DNA from: Chromobotia macracanthus
Lineage: Eukaryota > Chordata > Actinopteri > Cypriniformes > Botiidae
Length of the DNA: 64,000 nt
NCBI GenBank assembly: GCA_036877525.1
Contig: JAZGTH010000007.1
Span: forward strand, 3,417,501-3,481,500
Direction: 5' to 3'
The translations under genes were made by a program, and so were the position numbers. This document shows, in pieces, positions 34,581 to 46,616 of the stretch (position 1 is its first letter; each line of letters starts with the position of its first letter). Under the pieces are notes generated by a model. The model did no database searches, was not told the origin of the DNA, and saw nothing but the letters and a program-made list of their open reading frames with translations.

Positions 34581-34885
34581 CCAGCTAACAAAGACCATTC
34601 TCAGAACGTTAACATTTTAACATTCACTAAAAGTTATTAACATTGTTCTTACAGTAATGTTTTTAATGTTATATAACGAAAATATCAAAACATTAATCGT
34701 AAGTTGTTAGTGAAACGTTTTCAAAGCATTACAGAATTACAACCCAAGCAGTAACAGTAATACAACGTCTAAAACACTGGACATTTTGAACATTCCTAGT
34801 ACTTTCAAAATAACATTTTTATTGTTTTTACTACATAATGGAAACATTACGGAAACATTTGTGCAACCTACAACTGTTAGGTGGG
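34581..34885 (+). repeat. CCAGCTAAC foldback element, copy F
   Basis: Runs CCAGCTAACAAAGACC to CAACTGTTAGGTGG. Flanks show GGTAC immediately before and GTACC immediately after, the clearest possible short duplication (GTAC) among the copies. Confidence 0.8.
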
Positions 34886-36069
34886 TACCTGACGCATAAT
34901 ATCTAAGTGCTTCTTTAAATCAACAATCAACTGAGTTTACATTCAGCTGAGTTTACGTTCAGATTTTTACAGATATTTATGGGAGGGAGTATAAACCATT
35001 ATAAACCTATAAACCATTTTCACCATTTTGAAAGATCCTGCATTGTGACAAACAATAATCTGAACAAATACACAGTCTCTAAAATAATGTAAGGTTACAT
35101 AACCTACACATTCAAGAATTGGCAAAAAATTAGCAAAATGCTGTTTTTAACTTTCGCCTACCCATCTACCTCTGAACTGACAACATGAAATCAAAACAGC
35201 ACGTCTATGTACATAATACACCAGGAGTCTTCACAAATAAACCATTACTTCATCTGTGAGCTCATGATGGGTCTGTCTTAAAGGGTTTGTAGGTTATCAT
35301 TAAAAATCAATTCTCTATATATATGGAGAAAATAAACGGGACTTTTGCTTTACAGTTACACTCTGTTGTGATGGATCTCAGAGCAGCACTGAGCGCTGAA
35401 AAGTGCAGAATCATGCTGCGGTTTCTGAGGTGCACATATCAGTGGAGCGGCAAAGATTGGCCATGCTTTACTCCAAGCCTGCCAACAGCTCCTGTTAAAC
35501 TGAGATGTGCTGTGGTCAAGGCAAGAAGATAAGACATCAATTACCAAGCCATTAATATCTGAGAAGAGATAAAGCATTATTATCTACAAGCTTTAAATAA
35601 TGCCCTCATATTTGCGGCCAGCTGTACACTCTGATTATGTCACTCTTTCCAGATTGAGAACATTTTAAGATAGTGGTTAGATTTCTCCAGGCTTGAATGG
35701 CCTTGTGTCTTTAAAATAAATAAGATGCCGGAATATTCAGATCAAAAATTAAACTTTCTTTCATCATTTTGTTACCCTCATGTTGGGGTCAAAATTGTTT
35801 AATAACCCCCTCAGGGTGATACAAGACCCTTGAGTACCACATTGTGGTGAAGATAACACTGCCTGGGTTTATTTTGAGGTAATGACTGTCTGACTGTACA
35901 CTATCTCTGACTTGTGCTCTACAAAAAGTCAGTCACACGGTTTGGACTGACAAGTGCATTTTGTACTGGGGTGACCTTTATCTACACCTTTAAAAATATA
36001 GGAGTTCTCTATATTTCCAAACTTTCATTTCAAATTTTCAATCTCAGAAACAGTAACAGCACAGTATTT

Positions 36070-36348
36070 AAAGCTGCAATCCATAACTTTCGCCTCTCTA
36101 CCGCTATCTCTGTTTAAAACATACAATTGCATGGTACTTGTGGAGTTATCTTCTCAACGTGGATGACAAGTTTAAATTCTAAACAACTGCTATAAGAGCA
36201 AGCTATAAAATTATAAATCATAATTATAAATTTACCCTTGCAAATAAGGGAAAGGTGGGGAGATCTGTTAAACACTAAGGTCTGTCATGTATTTGCTCAG
36301 TAACTTATTGTTATTATCAAATAAGAGAAGTTACGGATTGCAGCTTTA
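36070..36348. mobile_element. AAAGCTGCAATC inverted-repeat element, copy 2
   Basis: Begins AAAGCTGCAATCCATAACTT and ends AAGTTACGGATTGCAGCTTT, near-perfect inverted termini of about 20 bases. TTTA/TTTAA overlaps the ends and may be the target site. It is related to 21834-22060. Confidence 0.75.
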
Positions 36349-37846
36349 AGCGAACAGTTGGAAAAGAGAGGACAGCTTCAACAATCATGATGAAACCTTT
36401 CATCTGAAAATGCCAGACGGTTCTTCAGTCCTGGCAGACAGAACTCATGAACTTCATTACAAAGACATACTGTCTGACGGCGTATCACGTCTCTGGAGTT
36501 AGTCTTCTGGCCTCTGTCGTTCAATGGTGATGTTTGACTGTGTGATAACCATCTAAATTCATGTGCAAATGTGCCCTTTCCTTCCAGACCCACTGGCTGA
36601 AGATAGCCTCTGTCAAGCACATGATGTCATCGCGCAGTTTGCAGTCTGTCGTCTCAGACAGAAGTATGAAATGCTTCCAGGTGATGCCAGGGGTGATTTG
36701 AGAGGTTTTAGGGCGTCTGGCCTCTTGACCACAAAGGTAGATTGGTTTACACTTCTCTTAAAGGTGGCAGCCGCATGCCTCCTATTTCGGCCTGCCCTAT
36801 TTAAAGCAGAGGCTGCAGGAGAGGTTGGCATTCTGTATGGCCCCTCACCTCAAATAGCTTAATGGAGAACAGAGTAGGATTTAAATCCATGCTAAACTGT
36901 CTCCTATTGAGCACCTATATTTTGAACCCTGGGATAGTGGGGTAATAAAAATAATAACACAATGTTTTGGTGTTGGAAGTATGTTTCTCGTGTTTTTCAT
37001 AGCTTCACTTATGAACATACTTCAAAGTTCTCCAAACCATGTAGCCGTTTTGGAGTATATGTGACTTTTTAAACCAGGGCTGGTCAAAGACTGACCATTT
37101 TCTCCCAGCATGAGGTTCACAATTCTCAGCCAATGCCTGGAATATTTTCACAAAAATGAAAAGACGGAGGGGTGTGCGGCGTGGCCGTGCTCTGTTTAAG
37201 ACTGGAATCATATGAACCTCCTGACTGCACCATCCAGTCTTAGCCTCTTCAACCTACAATGCAAAAACCTACATGCACCAAAACGTTAGCATGTTATTGT
37301 GGCATCAGCAACACTGCAGATCAACATGCCCCAAAACGACACATAAAAAACACTGTGGTCTGTGGCTTTACAATTCCAAGCAATAACTGACATTCTCATG
37401 CATTCCCTGTTCTGAGTTTCCCCTCCTGAGAGTGGACCCACCACACGAGGATGTCTCAAAAAAGACAACAAATCACATGTCTGAGGAGCAGAACCGAACC
37501 GCAAGTTAGATCCAGAGGAGAAATTCTTAGACCAGATCTACAGACACAGTCAACGTCTGTGAACTCAGGCTGACCTCAGAGCAACACTACAAACAAAAAG
37601 TCTGATAAAATCACATATACAGATAATCCCAGCAGTGTACACAAACAGATCCACAGTGTACACATAACTCTCTAATACACCCAAAAAGCTGATGATTTGA
37701 TGTCTGACTGATGAATGACTAAGCACAGACTCTGTGTGAACTCTTATGACTGGGTCACCATCTTATATTAACACAAGCTGTAAGAGTATTAGCATTAGTT
37801 ATGATAAAGGCCTTTTCTCTTGGCATGTTTCTACAGCTGAACTTAC

Positions 37847-37963
37847 CATCCATAGAGTCCTCACAGCGCTGGTTGAAGTTCTCATAGGAATCCCATCGAA
37901 TCAGAGGGTCTTGAGTATTGTAGTCCACTGACACACTGGGTCCGTTCTCAAGGTGATCCATTC
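37847..37963 (-). CDS. tns1: tns1 post-C2 exon (PSVSVDYNTQDPLIRWDSYE)
   Basis: Encodes MDHLENG then PSVSVDYNTQDPLIRWDSYE and NFNQRCEDSMD. The DPLIRWDSYENF block is conserved across tensins. The acceptor AG is at 37964-37965 and the donor GTAAG at 37842-37846. Phase is 1 at both ends, joining directly to VVHTQGPLDGS. Confidence 0.96.
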
Positions 37964-38054
37964 CTACAACAGTACAGTCATAATCATAAGCTTCTGGGTC
38001 CAGTTTATGGTATTTCATTTCATTTGCAAAAATGCACTACAATGTAGTTCTTAC

Positions 38055-38120
38055 CCTGGATTTTTTCTGGACCAAATGAAAAGACAAACTCCACCTTGCC
38101 ATATTCAGGAAATCTGTCAT
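38055..38120 (-). CDS. tns1: tns1 C2 domain end exon
   Basis: Encodes DRFPEYGKVEFVFSFGPEKI followed by Q, the last strands of the PTEN-like C2 domain. The acceptor CAG is at 38121-38123 and the donor GTAAG at 38050-38054. Phase is 1 at both ends. It was not visible as a long open frame because it is only 66 nt. Confidence 0.95.
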
Positions 38121-38238
38121 CTGTTTAAGAAGAAAAAAATAAAAAATCTTAATTTGGAAATCTGTAATACTTAAGAAAATGAGTAAAATTTTGATTCACT
38201 GACAAGTCTGTCAGTGAAGATTTGAACTGACACAAAGG

Positions 38239-38375
38239 GATTAGCAGCGCATTAGCAGCGCAAAGGCTGTGGGTTCGATTCCCAGGGGAACACACAGACT
38301 AATTAAATGTATAGCTTGAATGCACTGTAAGTCACTTTGGATAAAAGCATCTGCCAAATGAATAAATGTAAATGT
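38239..38375 (+). repeat. tRNA-derived SINE with cyprinid tail
   Basis: A B-box-like GGGTTCGATTCCC is followed by GTAAGTCACTTTGGATAAAA and GCATCTGCCAAATGAATAAA. This tail is characteristic of cypriniform SINEs and supports the host assignment. Confidence 0.75.
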
Positions 38376-38495
38376 TAATCAACTAAGCGGTGCATATAAT
38401 CTTAAAATGGCCTGGCTAATATATTGTATGACTGCATCACTACTCATCACTATTGCAGAGAAACAGGCTTTAAATACTGTGAAAACCCCACATAC

Positions 38496-38625
38496 CTTTA
38501 AAAGTTTCATCGAGCTCATCTTTGCCGAAGACAAGGCCCAGATCATGAACAGCACAGGTGTGAAACTGTACCCTGAAGATGACATCACGAGATGGGCTGC
38601 GGAAGCGTTTGTGATAACACTTCAG
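38496..38625 (-). CDS. tns1: tns1 C2 domain exon (YHKRFRSPSRDVIFRVQFHT)
   Basis: Encodes LKCYHKRFRSPSRDVIFRVQ, FHTCAVHDLGLVFGKDELDE and TFK. The basic KRFRSPSR patch is typical of the tensin C2 domain, which in PTEN-like proteins contacts membrane. The acceptor AG is at 38626-38627 and the donor GTATG at 38491-38495. Entry is phase 0 and exit phase 1. Confidence 0.95.
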
Positions 38626-40334
38626 CTACAGGGAACATGAGAAAGCACACATCACATCAAAGCAACAGATGCAGCACTTGCAGATACTGCAGTAATTAAG
38701 GCTGCAGCGGTACATATATTAGTACTGAATTACTACGCATGCTGGGCTTCAGTACAATAGATGAGATGGCACGAATGAGACAAATGACACGAGACGAAGG
38801 TGTGTGTCGCTTTTACCATCCTTGCAGGGACATATGGTCCCCTCACAGGTAGATAAAACAAGAACACACACATTTTGCACAGAACGGTTTCTATTCATGG
38901 ACTTGAAATGGATTGTTTTCCTTCCCATGATGCCTCAGCACCAGATATGTCAGTAAAGTGAACATATGTATGTCTGCAGAGTCCCTCCAAACCCCAAACA
39001 AGGACATATAAATGTCCTCACTGGTATTGAGGAAACTGTAGCCCGTTTTCTGTTGCCCAAAATAACTATAATTAAGCTACTTAACTTGGACATAAAATGT
39101 ACAGCTTTTCAGTTCGGAGAGAGAAACAAAACAAACACAACACAATTGTGGAAGACGGGCCTGGCAAAGAACCCTGCGGTTTTCCCAAACTGCAGCAGCG
39201 TCTCAGCCACACAGATAGGGGGTCTGACTCCGAAAAAATTCTCAGTTATTCACATTTAACGAGAAACACTGAAATGCTGCTGAAGTCAAATAAGACTAGA
39301 TGGACATTTCTGTGAAAATACAATATACAAAAAAAGCTCCATCCAATATCTCCATCCACCTTCATTCCCTGCAGAATACATCCTAACATCAAGGGGAAGC
39401 TTTCATTAGTTTCTCGAAGTGTGCTAACCGCTTATTGATGAGCGCTTTAGCTGAAACACAATGCTACTGTTTTGGTTCATCCTCAGGTTATAGTTCTCTA
39501 TAGATTTACTTTGATTGATAACGCTTGCTAAGGACTTCCTAAAATGACACCATCAGTGAAAGAGCCTGCACAAGCACAACATTACTGTACATGATAAAGC
39601 ACTCAGCTCTTTTTGGCTTCCTTCTCCAAAAAGCTTTCTGAGGTAAATGCCAATAAATCAATGCTGGCATTCCGGGAGAAAAGTGCCTTTCATCAGGAAA
39701 ACACATTGAGTCTGATGGATGCCCTCTTTGGCGCATCACTTTATCACTTTAATTTTTTCGTATTTTTGTATATTTTTTCGTATTTTTTTCGTATATTCAT
39801 AATTTATTTGTGCCCAGGTCACGCCTCACCACAAAATCATACGAGAACGTGTAGGACATTATATTTTGTATTAAAAATGAAAGCCTATTTTAGGAACATA
39901 AAAGTATAAATCAAGTTTTTTGCTGTTGTTTATATGTCTGTGTTGTGTTTTAATATTCTTTAAAACAAACCATGTGCAAATTCATCATTTCATCAAATTC
40001 ATCCATTAATCTATATTTTCTTGTTAAAACCGCAGTTTACCAAAGACTGCCGCAAAAAACGCAGTTTGAACCTGCCTGTTTCTACATCACAAGCATGCAA
40101 CCAATCACGTCAACAAGTGGACCAAGCAGCTCAGGCAGCGATTGAATGGAGGCTTACACTAATTTGCATATTTATGGTTCCGGGTATACAAAATGAAGGG
40201 AGGGACTTTAAGACTTTGCATATGTCATTATTTACATGCATTATATATAGCAAAATATAACTCCACAGGTCTTTCTATTGACAGAAGGGTGAATAATGGA
40301 CATGATGTTGTGAGATGCAGTACAATGTACTTAC
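38626..40334. other. 1.7-kb intron, nothing recognised
   Basis: AT-rich, with T-rich stretches near 39750-39800. No repeat family or RNA was confidently recognised. Confidence 0.6.
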
Positions 40335-40410
40335 CAGTATGTCTCCTTTAAGAAGCAGGCCAGGCTCAATGGTGATGCAGATGCTGGTCTGACCGTCTCC
40401 CTGGACGTTA
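40335..40410 (-). CDS. tns1: tns1 C2 exon (VQGDGQTSICITIEPGLLLK)
   Basis: Encodes NVQGDGQTSICITIEPGLLL then KGDIL, an early C2 strand set. The acceptor AG is at 40411-40412 and the donor GTAAG at 40330-40334. Entry is phase 2 and exit phase 0. Short and outside the long open frames. Confidence 0.95.
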
Positions 40411-41000
40411 CTGCAAACACCACACAGATACACGCATGTTAATCTTTTATATACAGTATGATTGATCAGTGCATGGCTTTGGCCCTTTCAGGCAGCTACT
40501 AGTTTACATATTTTGCTGTTCCTTTCTGTATGATTTGGGCAGCATTTGTGGCATAAGGCTGATAACCACTGAAACAATTGTTGTCCCGGCTAAGTCAACA
40601 GCAGGATTGTATTACTTGAAATAACTGTTTTTAACTGTTAAGGCTGTGCATCCTCCAAATGACTAAAAGAAATAATTAAAGAATAATCATAAATGACTAA
40701 ATGTAACATAAACGTTAAGACTGAATTGTTCAGACTCTGAACCAGAATGGTTAAATTCCTTATGCTTCCCATCCCTAATGAAAATAACACAACTGCCCTC
40801 CGAGAGTGTGGAGAAGGCCATATTAACTGTAGGAAAGAAGCACATGTTGGCCATTCTCAATGTGTGCGATTCGGCCCTCCCAGACAGAGTGGGAGGGGCA
40901 AGTGTGAAAGAGCAGCCTATGATTGGTTGCTTTGGAGGCCGGGCTTGATGCCAGAACAGCACAAGCAGTACAGTGGAGAAAAACATGGACTGATTCATAC

Positions 41001-41061
41001 TAGATGCCAGATGTGTAGACGGGCTGCATGGCCTGGTAGATCTTCAGGAAAGGGCGGCAAC
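41001..41061 (-). CDS. tns1: tns1 PTP-C2 junction exon ([19 protein letters not shown])
   Basis: Encodes [19 protein letters not shown] plus split codons, one of the most conserved tensin/auxilin-type segments, where the PTP-like fold meets C2. The acceptor CAG is at 41062-41064 and the donor GTATGA at 40995-41000. Entry is phase 1 and exit phase 2. Confidence 0.95.
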
Positions 41062-41139
41062 CTGAGAGAAAGAGAGAACAAGTATCAAGCTTTAGTGGTG
41101 GAAACAGAATTTACAAAGAAGGCCTGGTCTATATGTTAA

Positions 41140-41265
41140 CACTTATATGGATTCATATATCCAACGTGACAGTCAGTGCATTCAAGGTATACAAAATATC
41201 AGTAAATACATTCCATGGGAGTCAAACCCATGACCTTGGTGTTGCTAGCACAAGCTACAGTAACA
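41140..41265 (-). repeat. tRNA-derived SINE, reverse copy
   Basis: On the minus strand a B-box-like GGGTTTGACTCCC is followed by ATTTACTGATA and TACCTTGAATGCA. This is the same body sequence as other tRNA-type SINEs here (compare 56638-56745). Confidence 0.6.
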
Positions 41266-41294
41266 CTAGGTGTGCTGTCTGTCTAACTCTCTCT

Positions 41295-41660
41295 GGCCTT
41301 GTTTACATCAGATATTAACATCCATCTTGGGTAATGTGATCACAAGGGGTCAGCAGAGACAGATCACCATTTACACTTGTGGTTAACATGCGTCTCCTGT
41401 GACCAGTTCCGATTTCGTCATGGGGACGGTCTCTGATTTCATGACTACATCATTTACCACGCCAGTCTGATTGTGCATGATGGTAAAAACACACACAAGA
41501 AGACGGCACAATGTTGCTTCCAAAACATTACTTGTACATTGTAATCTTATTGCAGATGTGATGTTTTAAATGTGATCTGTGATCAAATGTGATGCAGAAT
41601 GCTCAATGTTATTTTGGTTGAGCCACTACATCACTTGATCTTTGGATATGTGTGGTTTAC
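41295..41660 (+). repeat. dispersed teleost repeat (GGCCTTGTTTACATCAGATA type)
   Basis: Begins GGCCTTGTTTACATCAGATA then TTAACATCCATCTTGGGTAA and continues with GTGATC-rich units. I recognise this as a common fish intronic repeat; its class and ends are uncertain. Confidence 0.45.
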
Positions 41661-41905
41661 ATGAGCTCACAAGATCTCACAGCATGCTGATGTAAGGCAA
41701 ACCAGAAACGGTCTTCTTTGTAATGTTTATGTGTAAATATAGGTGTACATGTGTGAAAGAGCATCTCGTCAGTCTCTTAGGCTGTCAGGGAGGCGTCAGA
41801 AGAGGCAGGGGGTCGGGTCGCCCCAACATGCCCAAGACGGGCCCCTGAAGCCTGCCTATAACATCTACAATAACCCCTGATATAAAGTCAACTGCAGCAA
41901 CTCAC

Positions 41906-42018
41906 CCCCTCTGGACTCAAAGTTGGGGATCCCATGCATGATGACGTGATGGAGAAACAGGGGCTTGTTGTTGATTTTGATGTGGCCGGAGAGCAGGCCG
42001 CTGAAATACTGCACATAC
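41906..42018 (-). CDS. tns1: tns1 PTP-like exon (YVQYFSGLLSGHIKINNKPL)
   Basis: Encodes YVQYFSGLLSGHIKINNKPL, then FLHHVIMHGIPNFESRG. This is conserved tensin-1 sequence bridging the PTP-like fold and C2. The acceptor CAG is at 42019-42021 and the donor GTGAG at 41901-41905. Entry is phase 2 and exit phase 1. Confidence 0.95.
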
Positions 42019-42730
42019 CTGCAGCAAAACAATCAGTATCAGAAACAAAGTAACAAGCAAACAAATCAGGGAAACCAAGAGGCATGAAATGTACGAGTTC
42101 CAACAATTGTCACTTCCAAAATGTGAGATCCCAGCATCAGACATGTGGCATGACTGCACATTATATAATAAACTATGTAAAAATATAAACACTGTTGTGA
42201 AGATTATTTAGGGTCATGAGATGGTTTCATCTGCTGTTCGCTGGGTTTTCAAACCCAGATGCTGGTTTCTATAAACAGGAAAAGCAGTTTTCTTGAATAT
42301 TTCAGGCCATGTCCCTGGAGATGGACAGTGACCAGAGCTCCTGCATCGTTCCGGCTTTCCCATGAAACTTTAAGAGTTTCTAAACTCCAGGGCCCCTTCA
42401 TTCCGGAGGAGAAGACTGGCAAAAATCATGAGCTCCGAGTTCTTCTGTTCTCCTGGAGTAAGATGACTCTGCTTCCATGAAGAAAACCATGACTGCAGGA
42501 AGCAGAACTGCGCGGCACAACGAGAGCTACTTTAATGAAGCCTGATGTAACTGTCCATCTTTATTCTGATGGAATGCTTGTTTCTGTGAAAGCACAACAT
42601 CTATGGCCAAGTGTTTCCTTATGAGACGTTACAGTGGTGTGTGTGAGAGTTTGTGTGGAGGTGTGTGCTCATGCACAAAGCATACACACATTTTCAGTCT
42701 TTCTTACTGTGCAACTGGACATTTAAAATA

Positions 42731-43174
42731 CAGTGGCGTCTAAAAGTCTGAGACCACTCGTGAAACTGCTTCTACTTTGCATTCCTATTTAATTTAATAC
42801 AAACTTTATTTTTGAATATAATTGTCATTACAAATTAAATTATCAACTTAAAAATTGTTGGTTAAAAGTTACACTGAAAAAGCAAATGTGTGTTTTTTGT
42901 ACGCATGTACTCGAACTGGCACGAGCTTCAGAAATGTGTGCGAAATCTGATGATCTCAGCAGGATTTGAGGAGAACATTTCAAACATTTGTTGACATTAA
43001 ACATAAAACGGTTAAACGTAAAATCATTAGACGTAAAATCAATCTAAAAATCATGCAGATACATTCATTTTTCCATGCGTTACATGCTGTTTCACAGGGT
43101 ATCAATTTCCAGGTTAAAATGAAAAATAAAGTCTCAGATTTTCAATGTGGTTTCAGACATTTTGAACCCCACTG
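42731..43174. mobile_element. Tc1/mariner-like non-autonomous element flanked by TA
   Basis: Left end CAGTGGCGTCTAAAAGTCTG and right end GACATTTTGAACCCCACTG are imperfect inverted repeats. TA dinucleotides flank both ends (42729-42730 and 43175-43176), as expected for this superfamily. It has no intact transposase frame. Confidence 0.75.
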
Positions 43175-43735
43175 TACATACAGTATGAACTAAACAGCAG
43201 ATGTACAGCGTGAAGACTAGATCCGTGTGTCTGTGTGCAGGGGGCCGCAGCAGGGTTCTGGTTTGGCAGACATTCATGTACATGCCTCTTGTAACAACTG
43301 CACACTGCTGGACAAACCACTCCTGTCTAATTATAATGCAGGAAGTAACGACACAAAAGTCTGAGATCTCAAATATGGCTTATCAGTGTCTCTACAGAAC
43401 AGATTAATGACTTCAGGAGGTGTGATCTCATGACATTCTGAAGTAAACATCCTTATTCAGTCTTGCACCAGCGGTATCAGCAGTGACTTTGAGGATTTGA
43501 GTGTTTGAAAAACAGGATTATCTCCAGTTGTGTGTACACTGGTCTGGGTAAAACCATGACTGTACGCAGAGTTGGGTAGGTTAATTAAATATTTAATCCA
43601 ATACAAAACACTAATTATTTAATTAAACATAGCCAGTAACATAATCTAATACTGTACTTCACAAAATGAAATTAACATAATCAAAGAGTCTGTCCTGTAG
43701 ACCATTTACTGTAAAGCGTAGTAAATATTATAAAC

Positions 43736-43950
43736 ATTTACACACACACACACAGATTTGTGAGGTTTTGCTGACTTTTGGGTACAAATTGTCCCCAGTA
43801 TATGGTTGACACACATATCCTGATTATTCAATGCTGATGTAGGACGATTGGTTTGGTAACACAACACATGACTTTTAAAGGACATTCTGCATTGCCATGG
43901 GGTACAACAGGTTTGTAGGTACCACTTGACCCAACCATACAAAAATTATT
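43736..43950 (-). repeat. dispersed repeat with TTTTGCTGACTTTTGGGTAC block and (CA)n
   Basis: A (CA)n tract is followed by GAGGTTTTGCTGACTTTTGG and GTACAAATTGTCCCC. It is related to 27686-27965 and 53495-53665. Confidence 0.55.
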
Positions 43951-44090
43951 TGCATGTTTTGGACGCTTTTATTAGGACAGTATAGCTCATAAATGTAAAC
44001 AATGGCTGTAACGGAACAATTACAGTGAGGGTCAGACTCATAAAACACACAGATAAGACGTCAGCAGTGACAGGAAAAAGCACAACTGAC

Positions 44091-44174
44091 CTTCTCTGGG
44101 AGGGTTGACCTACAGGAAGTACTTTATCTTCATAAAACCTCTTCATCGCAAACCTGTCCAGCGCCTGATCCGCA
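44091..44174 (-). CDS. tns1: tns1 PTP-like exon (ADQALDRFAMKRFYEDKVLP)
   Basis: Encodes ADQALDRFAMKRFYEDKVLP then VGQPSQR, the helix after the P-loop. The acceptor AG is at 44175-44176 and the donor GTCAG at 44086-44090. Phase is 2 on both ends. Essentially identical to remembered vertebrate tensin-1 sequence. Confidence 0.96.
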
Positions 44175-44647
44175 CTGCAAACCAAAGAAAACACTGTTTA
44201 CTAGAGAGGAACTGTTTATTACTGTAAAAGCTGAGATAAACATGTCCTACATAGTTATTTTAAGATATTGAATCAGAGTATTTCACAGAAATTAATTTGA
44301 AATGGGGGATACACGGTATACAATAATGAAAGAATTCAATTTTTGGGTGCACAGTTCCTTTAAATGCAGTGTAGTGTGTAGCGTTTCTGCTTCTAGCCTC
44401 CAGACCGCAACAACAGCCTGAACAGTGTGTCTGCATCAGGGATGAATTTAATCAGCACATAATTCAGGTCTTTAGACAAATCCTTCTTTGTAAACTGATG
44501 CAATTTGGCAGTTGTTTTTGCCGCCCTGCCCTGCTCATGTGTTACCTAACACATGTCCGGTCTTGTGATGTGGCATTCAGGTCTATTTCTAATGAGTTCT
44601 TAAAGGAGCATCTTTAATTCAATACACGAACAGTCTGCAGGTCTTAC

Positions 44648-44712
44648 CTCGCTGATATGTTGCTGTAATGCATGTATGCGGCCACAACCACTCCTGTTCT
44701 GCCTCGGTTTCC
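44648..44712 (-). CDS. tns1: tns1 P-loop exon (GNRGRTGVVVAAYMHYSNIS)
   Basis: Encodes GNRGRTGVVVAAYMHYSNIS plus Ala and a split Ser. Together with HNK from the previous exon it forms HNKGNRGR, the phosphatase signature with Asn in place of the catalytic Cys and the Arg retained. The acceptor CAG is at 44713-44715 and the donor GTAAG at 44643-44647. Entry is phase 0 and exit phase 2. Confidence 0.96.
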
Positions 44713-46616
44713 CTGCATACAGAGAGTCAGACAGCAGATTAGAAAAAAATTGCAAACAAAAGTATACTGTACATCCATAACGCCAATTAGTTATGTGGAA
44801 ATATAAATGATAATCCCTTCTTAATGTCAGTTTTCATCCTTTCATCCTCCAGGATTTCCCATAAAATCCCATACATTTTATGATATCATCCTCCAGGAAG
44901 TGACATCATTACCGGTGAAGCGCATCATTAAGTTTTAGCAGTGGATTTGATTCATTCTGAGATGATTTGTGGCATTAGTTTGTCTTACTCTAAAACATTT
45001 TTCCTGTTAATTAAACTACAGAAGGCAAAAATGGTTAAAAATTAAGATCAAGTCGACACCCCTTTGTAAACTAATTCAAGTTATTTATTCCTTCCTGTCA
45101 GTCCCCATCCTGGTAGTTTTAACCTAGCTCCCATTTTTGGTTTCTTTCATTTTCAACTCAGTTTTCTCACTTTCCACCACCAAGCCATCTCCCCGTGTTT
45201 CCATTGTTACAAAGAACAACACAGAACAACACAGGTTGCCATAACAATGCGGTGTTTATGGTTTTCTGTTAAAAGGCCAGTGAAGTTGTGCTTAAAACAT
45301 TTTTGGCCCTTTATAATCCCAGATCACAGCCTCTCTGGGCGTCTCTCTTGACATTTGATGGACAGGAATGCGTAAGATGCGTTCTGAGGGTGTGGAAAGA
45401 TCTGCGTCAGCCTGAAGTCTGGTGGGAATACAGCAAATTTGATTTCTGGATCCGTCCCTCAGGAAATGTCATTGGTCAATAGATTGCAACACTATGAGAT
45501 GCAACCTAAGACCAGCTTTTGGGTTGTGACCTACCAGTTGCATAGAAGATGACCCTCAACCTCCACAAGTGGCTGTTCTCTGATGTTTCTATGTGCAGAC
45601 ACGATCCCTGTCATTATGAAGGCATTTAACATAATTCTGTCCTCAAACCCAGCAAAATGTATTTAACAATCTAACTTCAAATGCCTTGTCATCAGTTTTG
45701 TGTTTGTAAGTGGTAACCAGCAATGGGATTTAACCAGATCAGAGGGTGATAAAGGCTACATTTAAATGCATTGTTTAAGAACACAGCTGTGCGTGAACCT
45801 CAAGACTGGGTCACTCGAGGGCCTTCAAAACAACGGGAAAGTAATAACTCTCCTATGTGTCATAATAGTGTCTTACCGCTACTGATGCAAGGCCCTGCAG
45901 TTGCAATAAATCAGACATCCTGACCACAACAACCTCCAATACACATTTACTGTGACCCCAAAATGTTTGGACTTCTCTGGACAAATTTATACATTCTTAG
46001 GAGTGGTTTAATAGTGTCAAAATTGTTTTTTTGGGCAACTTCTCAGCTAACAATTTTAGGTTGTAAGAATGTTTCTGTTGTGTTGCCAAAACGTTATTTT
46101 TAAAATGTCCAATTTTTTAGAGGCTGTATTAATGTTATTGCTTGGTTATAAGATGCCATTCAAACATTTTTTAAAATTCTGTAACGTTTTTAAAACGATT
46201 CACTAACTGTTTAACAATAACATTTTTAAGTATATGATATATGACATTAGAAAACATTCCACCAACGTTACTGCATGGACATTTTTGATCACTTGAAAAC
46301 CTTTAGAGAATGTTAGCCACTGTTCTGAGAATGTTCCCTGTTGGCTGGGATAGTGGCTCCTCACTGTCCAGGTTTATGAAGAGCTGTCTGAGAACGCCAT
46401 CTGCTGTCAAATCATCATGAATGAGCTGCCTGGTCTGATGCCAGCACTGATGTCTTCTTCATGCTGTCTTCTTCTGAAGAATGTGATGCATTCTTCAGAA
46501 GGCAGCAAAACAGTCCAGCTTACTATATCTACAGCCTTTGCCCAACAGGTTGCCTACAGAGGCAGGTCAAGTTTTGGAACAGAGCCCATGCATGCTACAA
46601 GATAATGAAACACTAC
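44713..46616. other. 1.9-kb intron with foldback copy
   Basis: Contains foldback copy G (46044-46349) and a CArG-like CCATTTTTGG at 45131-45140. No gene or RNA recognised. Confidence 0.6.
46044..46349 (-). repeat. CCAGCTAAC foldback element, copy G
   Basis: Runs CAGCTAACAATTTTAGGTTG to TGTTGGCTGGG, about 306 bases, about 270 bases from a PTP-like exon. Confidence 0.85.

Larger units (their letters stand above)
24494..37846. other. 13.35-kb intron between C2 and central exons
   Basis: The largest gap in the gene. It holds candidate regulatory blocks (24881-24937, 27009-27055, 30541-30663, 31837-31910, 34331-34356), a foldback copy (34581-34885), two LINE/SINE-like 3' tails (29202-29400, 31160-31230), a MITE with long imperfect termini (30895-31110) and an AAAGCTGCAATC element (36070-36348). 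No independent gene was recognised. Confidence 0.6.
42019..44090. other. 2.1-kb intron with Tc1-like element
   Basis: Contains a 444-bp Tc1/mariner-like element (42731-43174), a (CA)n run (43741-43755) and part of a dispersed repeat (43736-43950). Nothing else recognised. Confidence 0.65.

Noticed and set aside
45131..45140. Second CArG consensus CCATTTTTGG
   Set aside because: Sits in ordinary AT-rich intron. Several are expected by chance in a window of this size and nothing else supports it.
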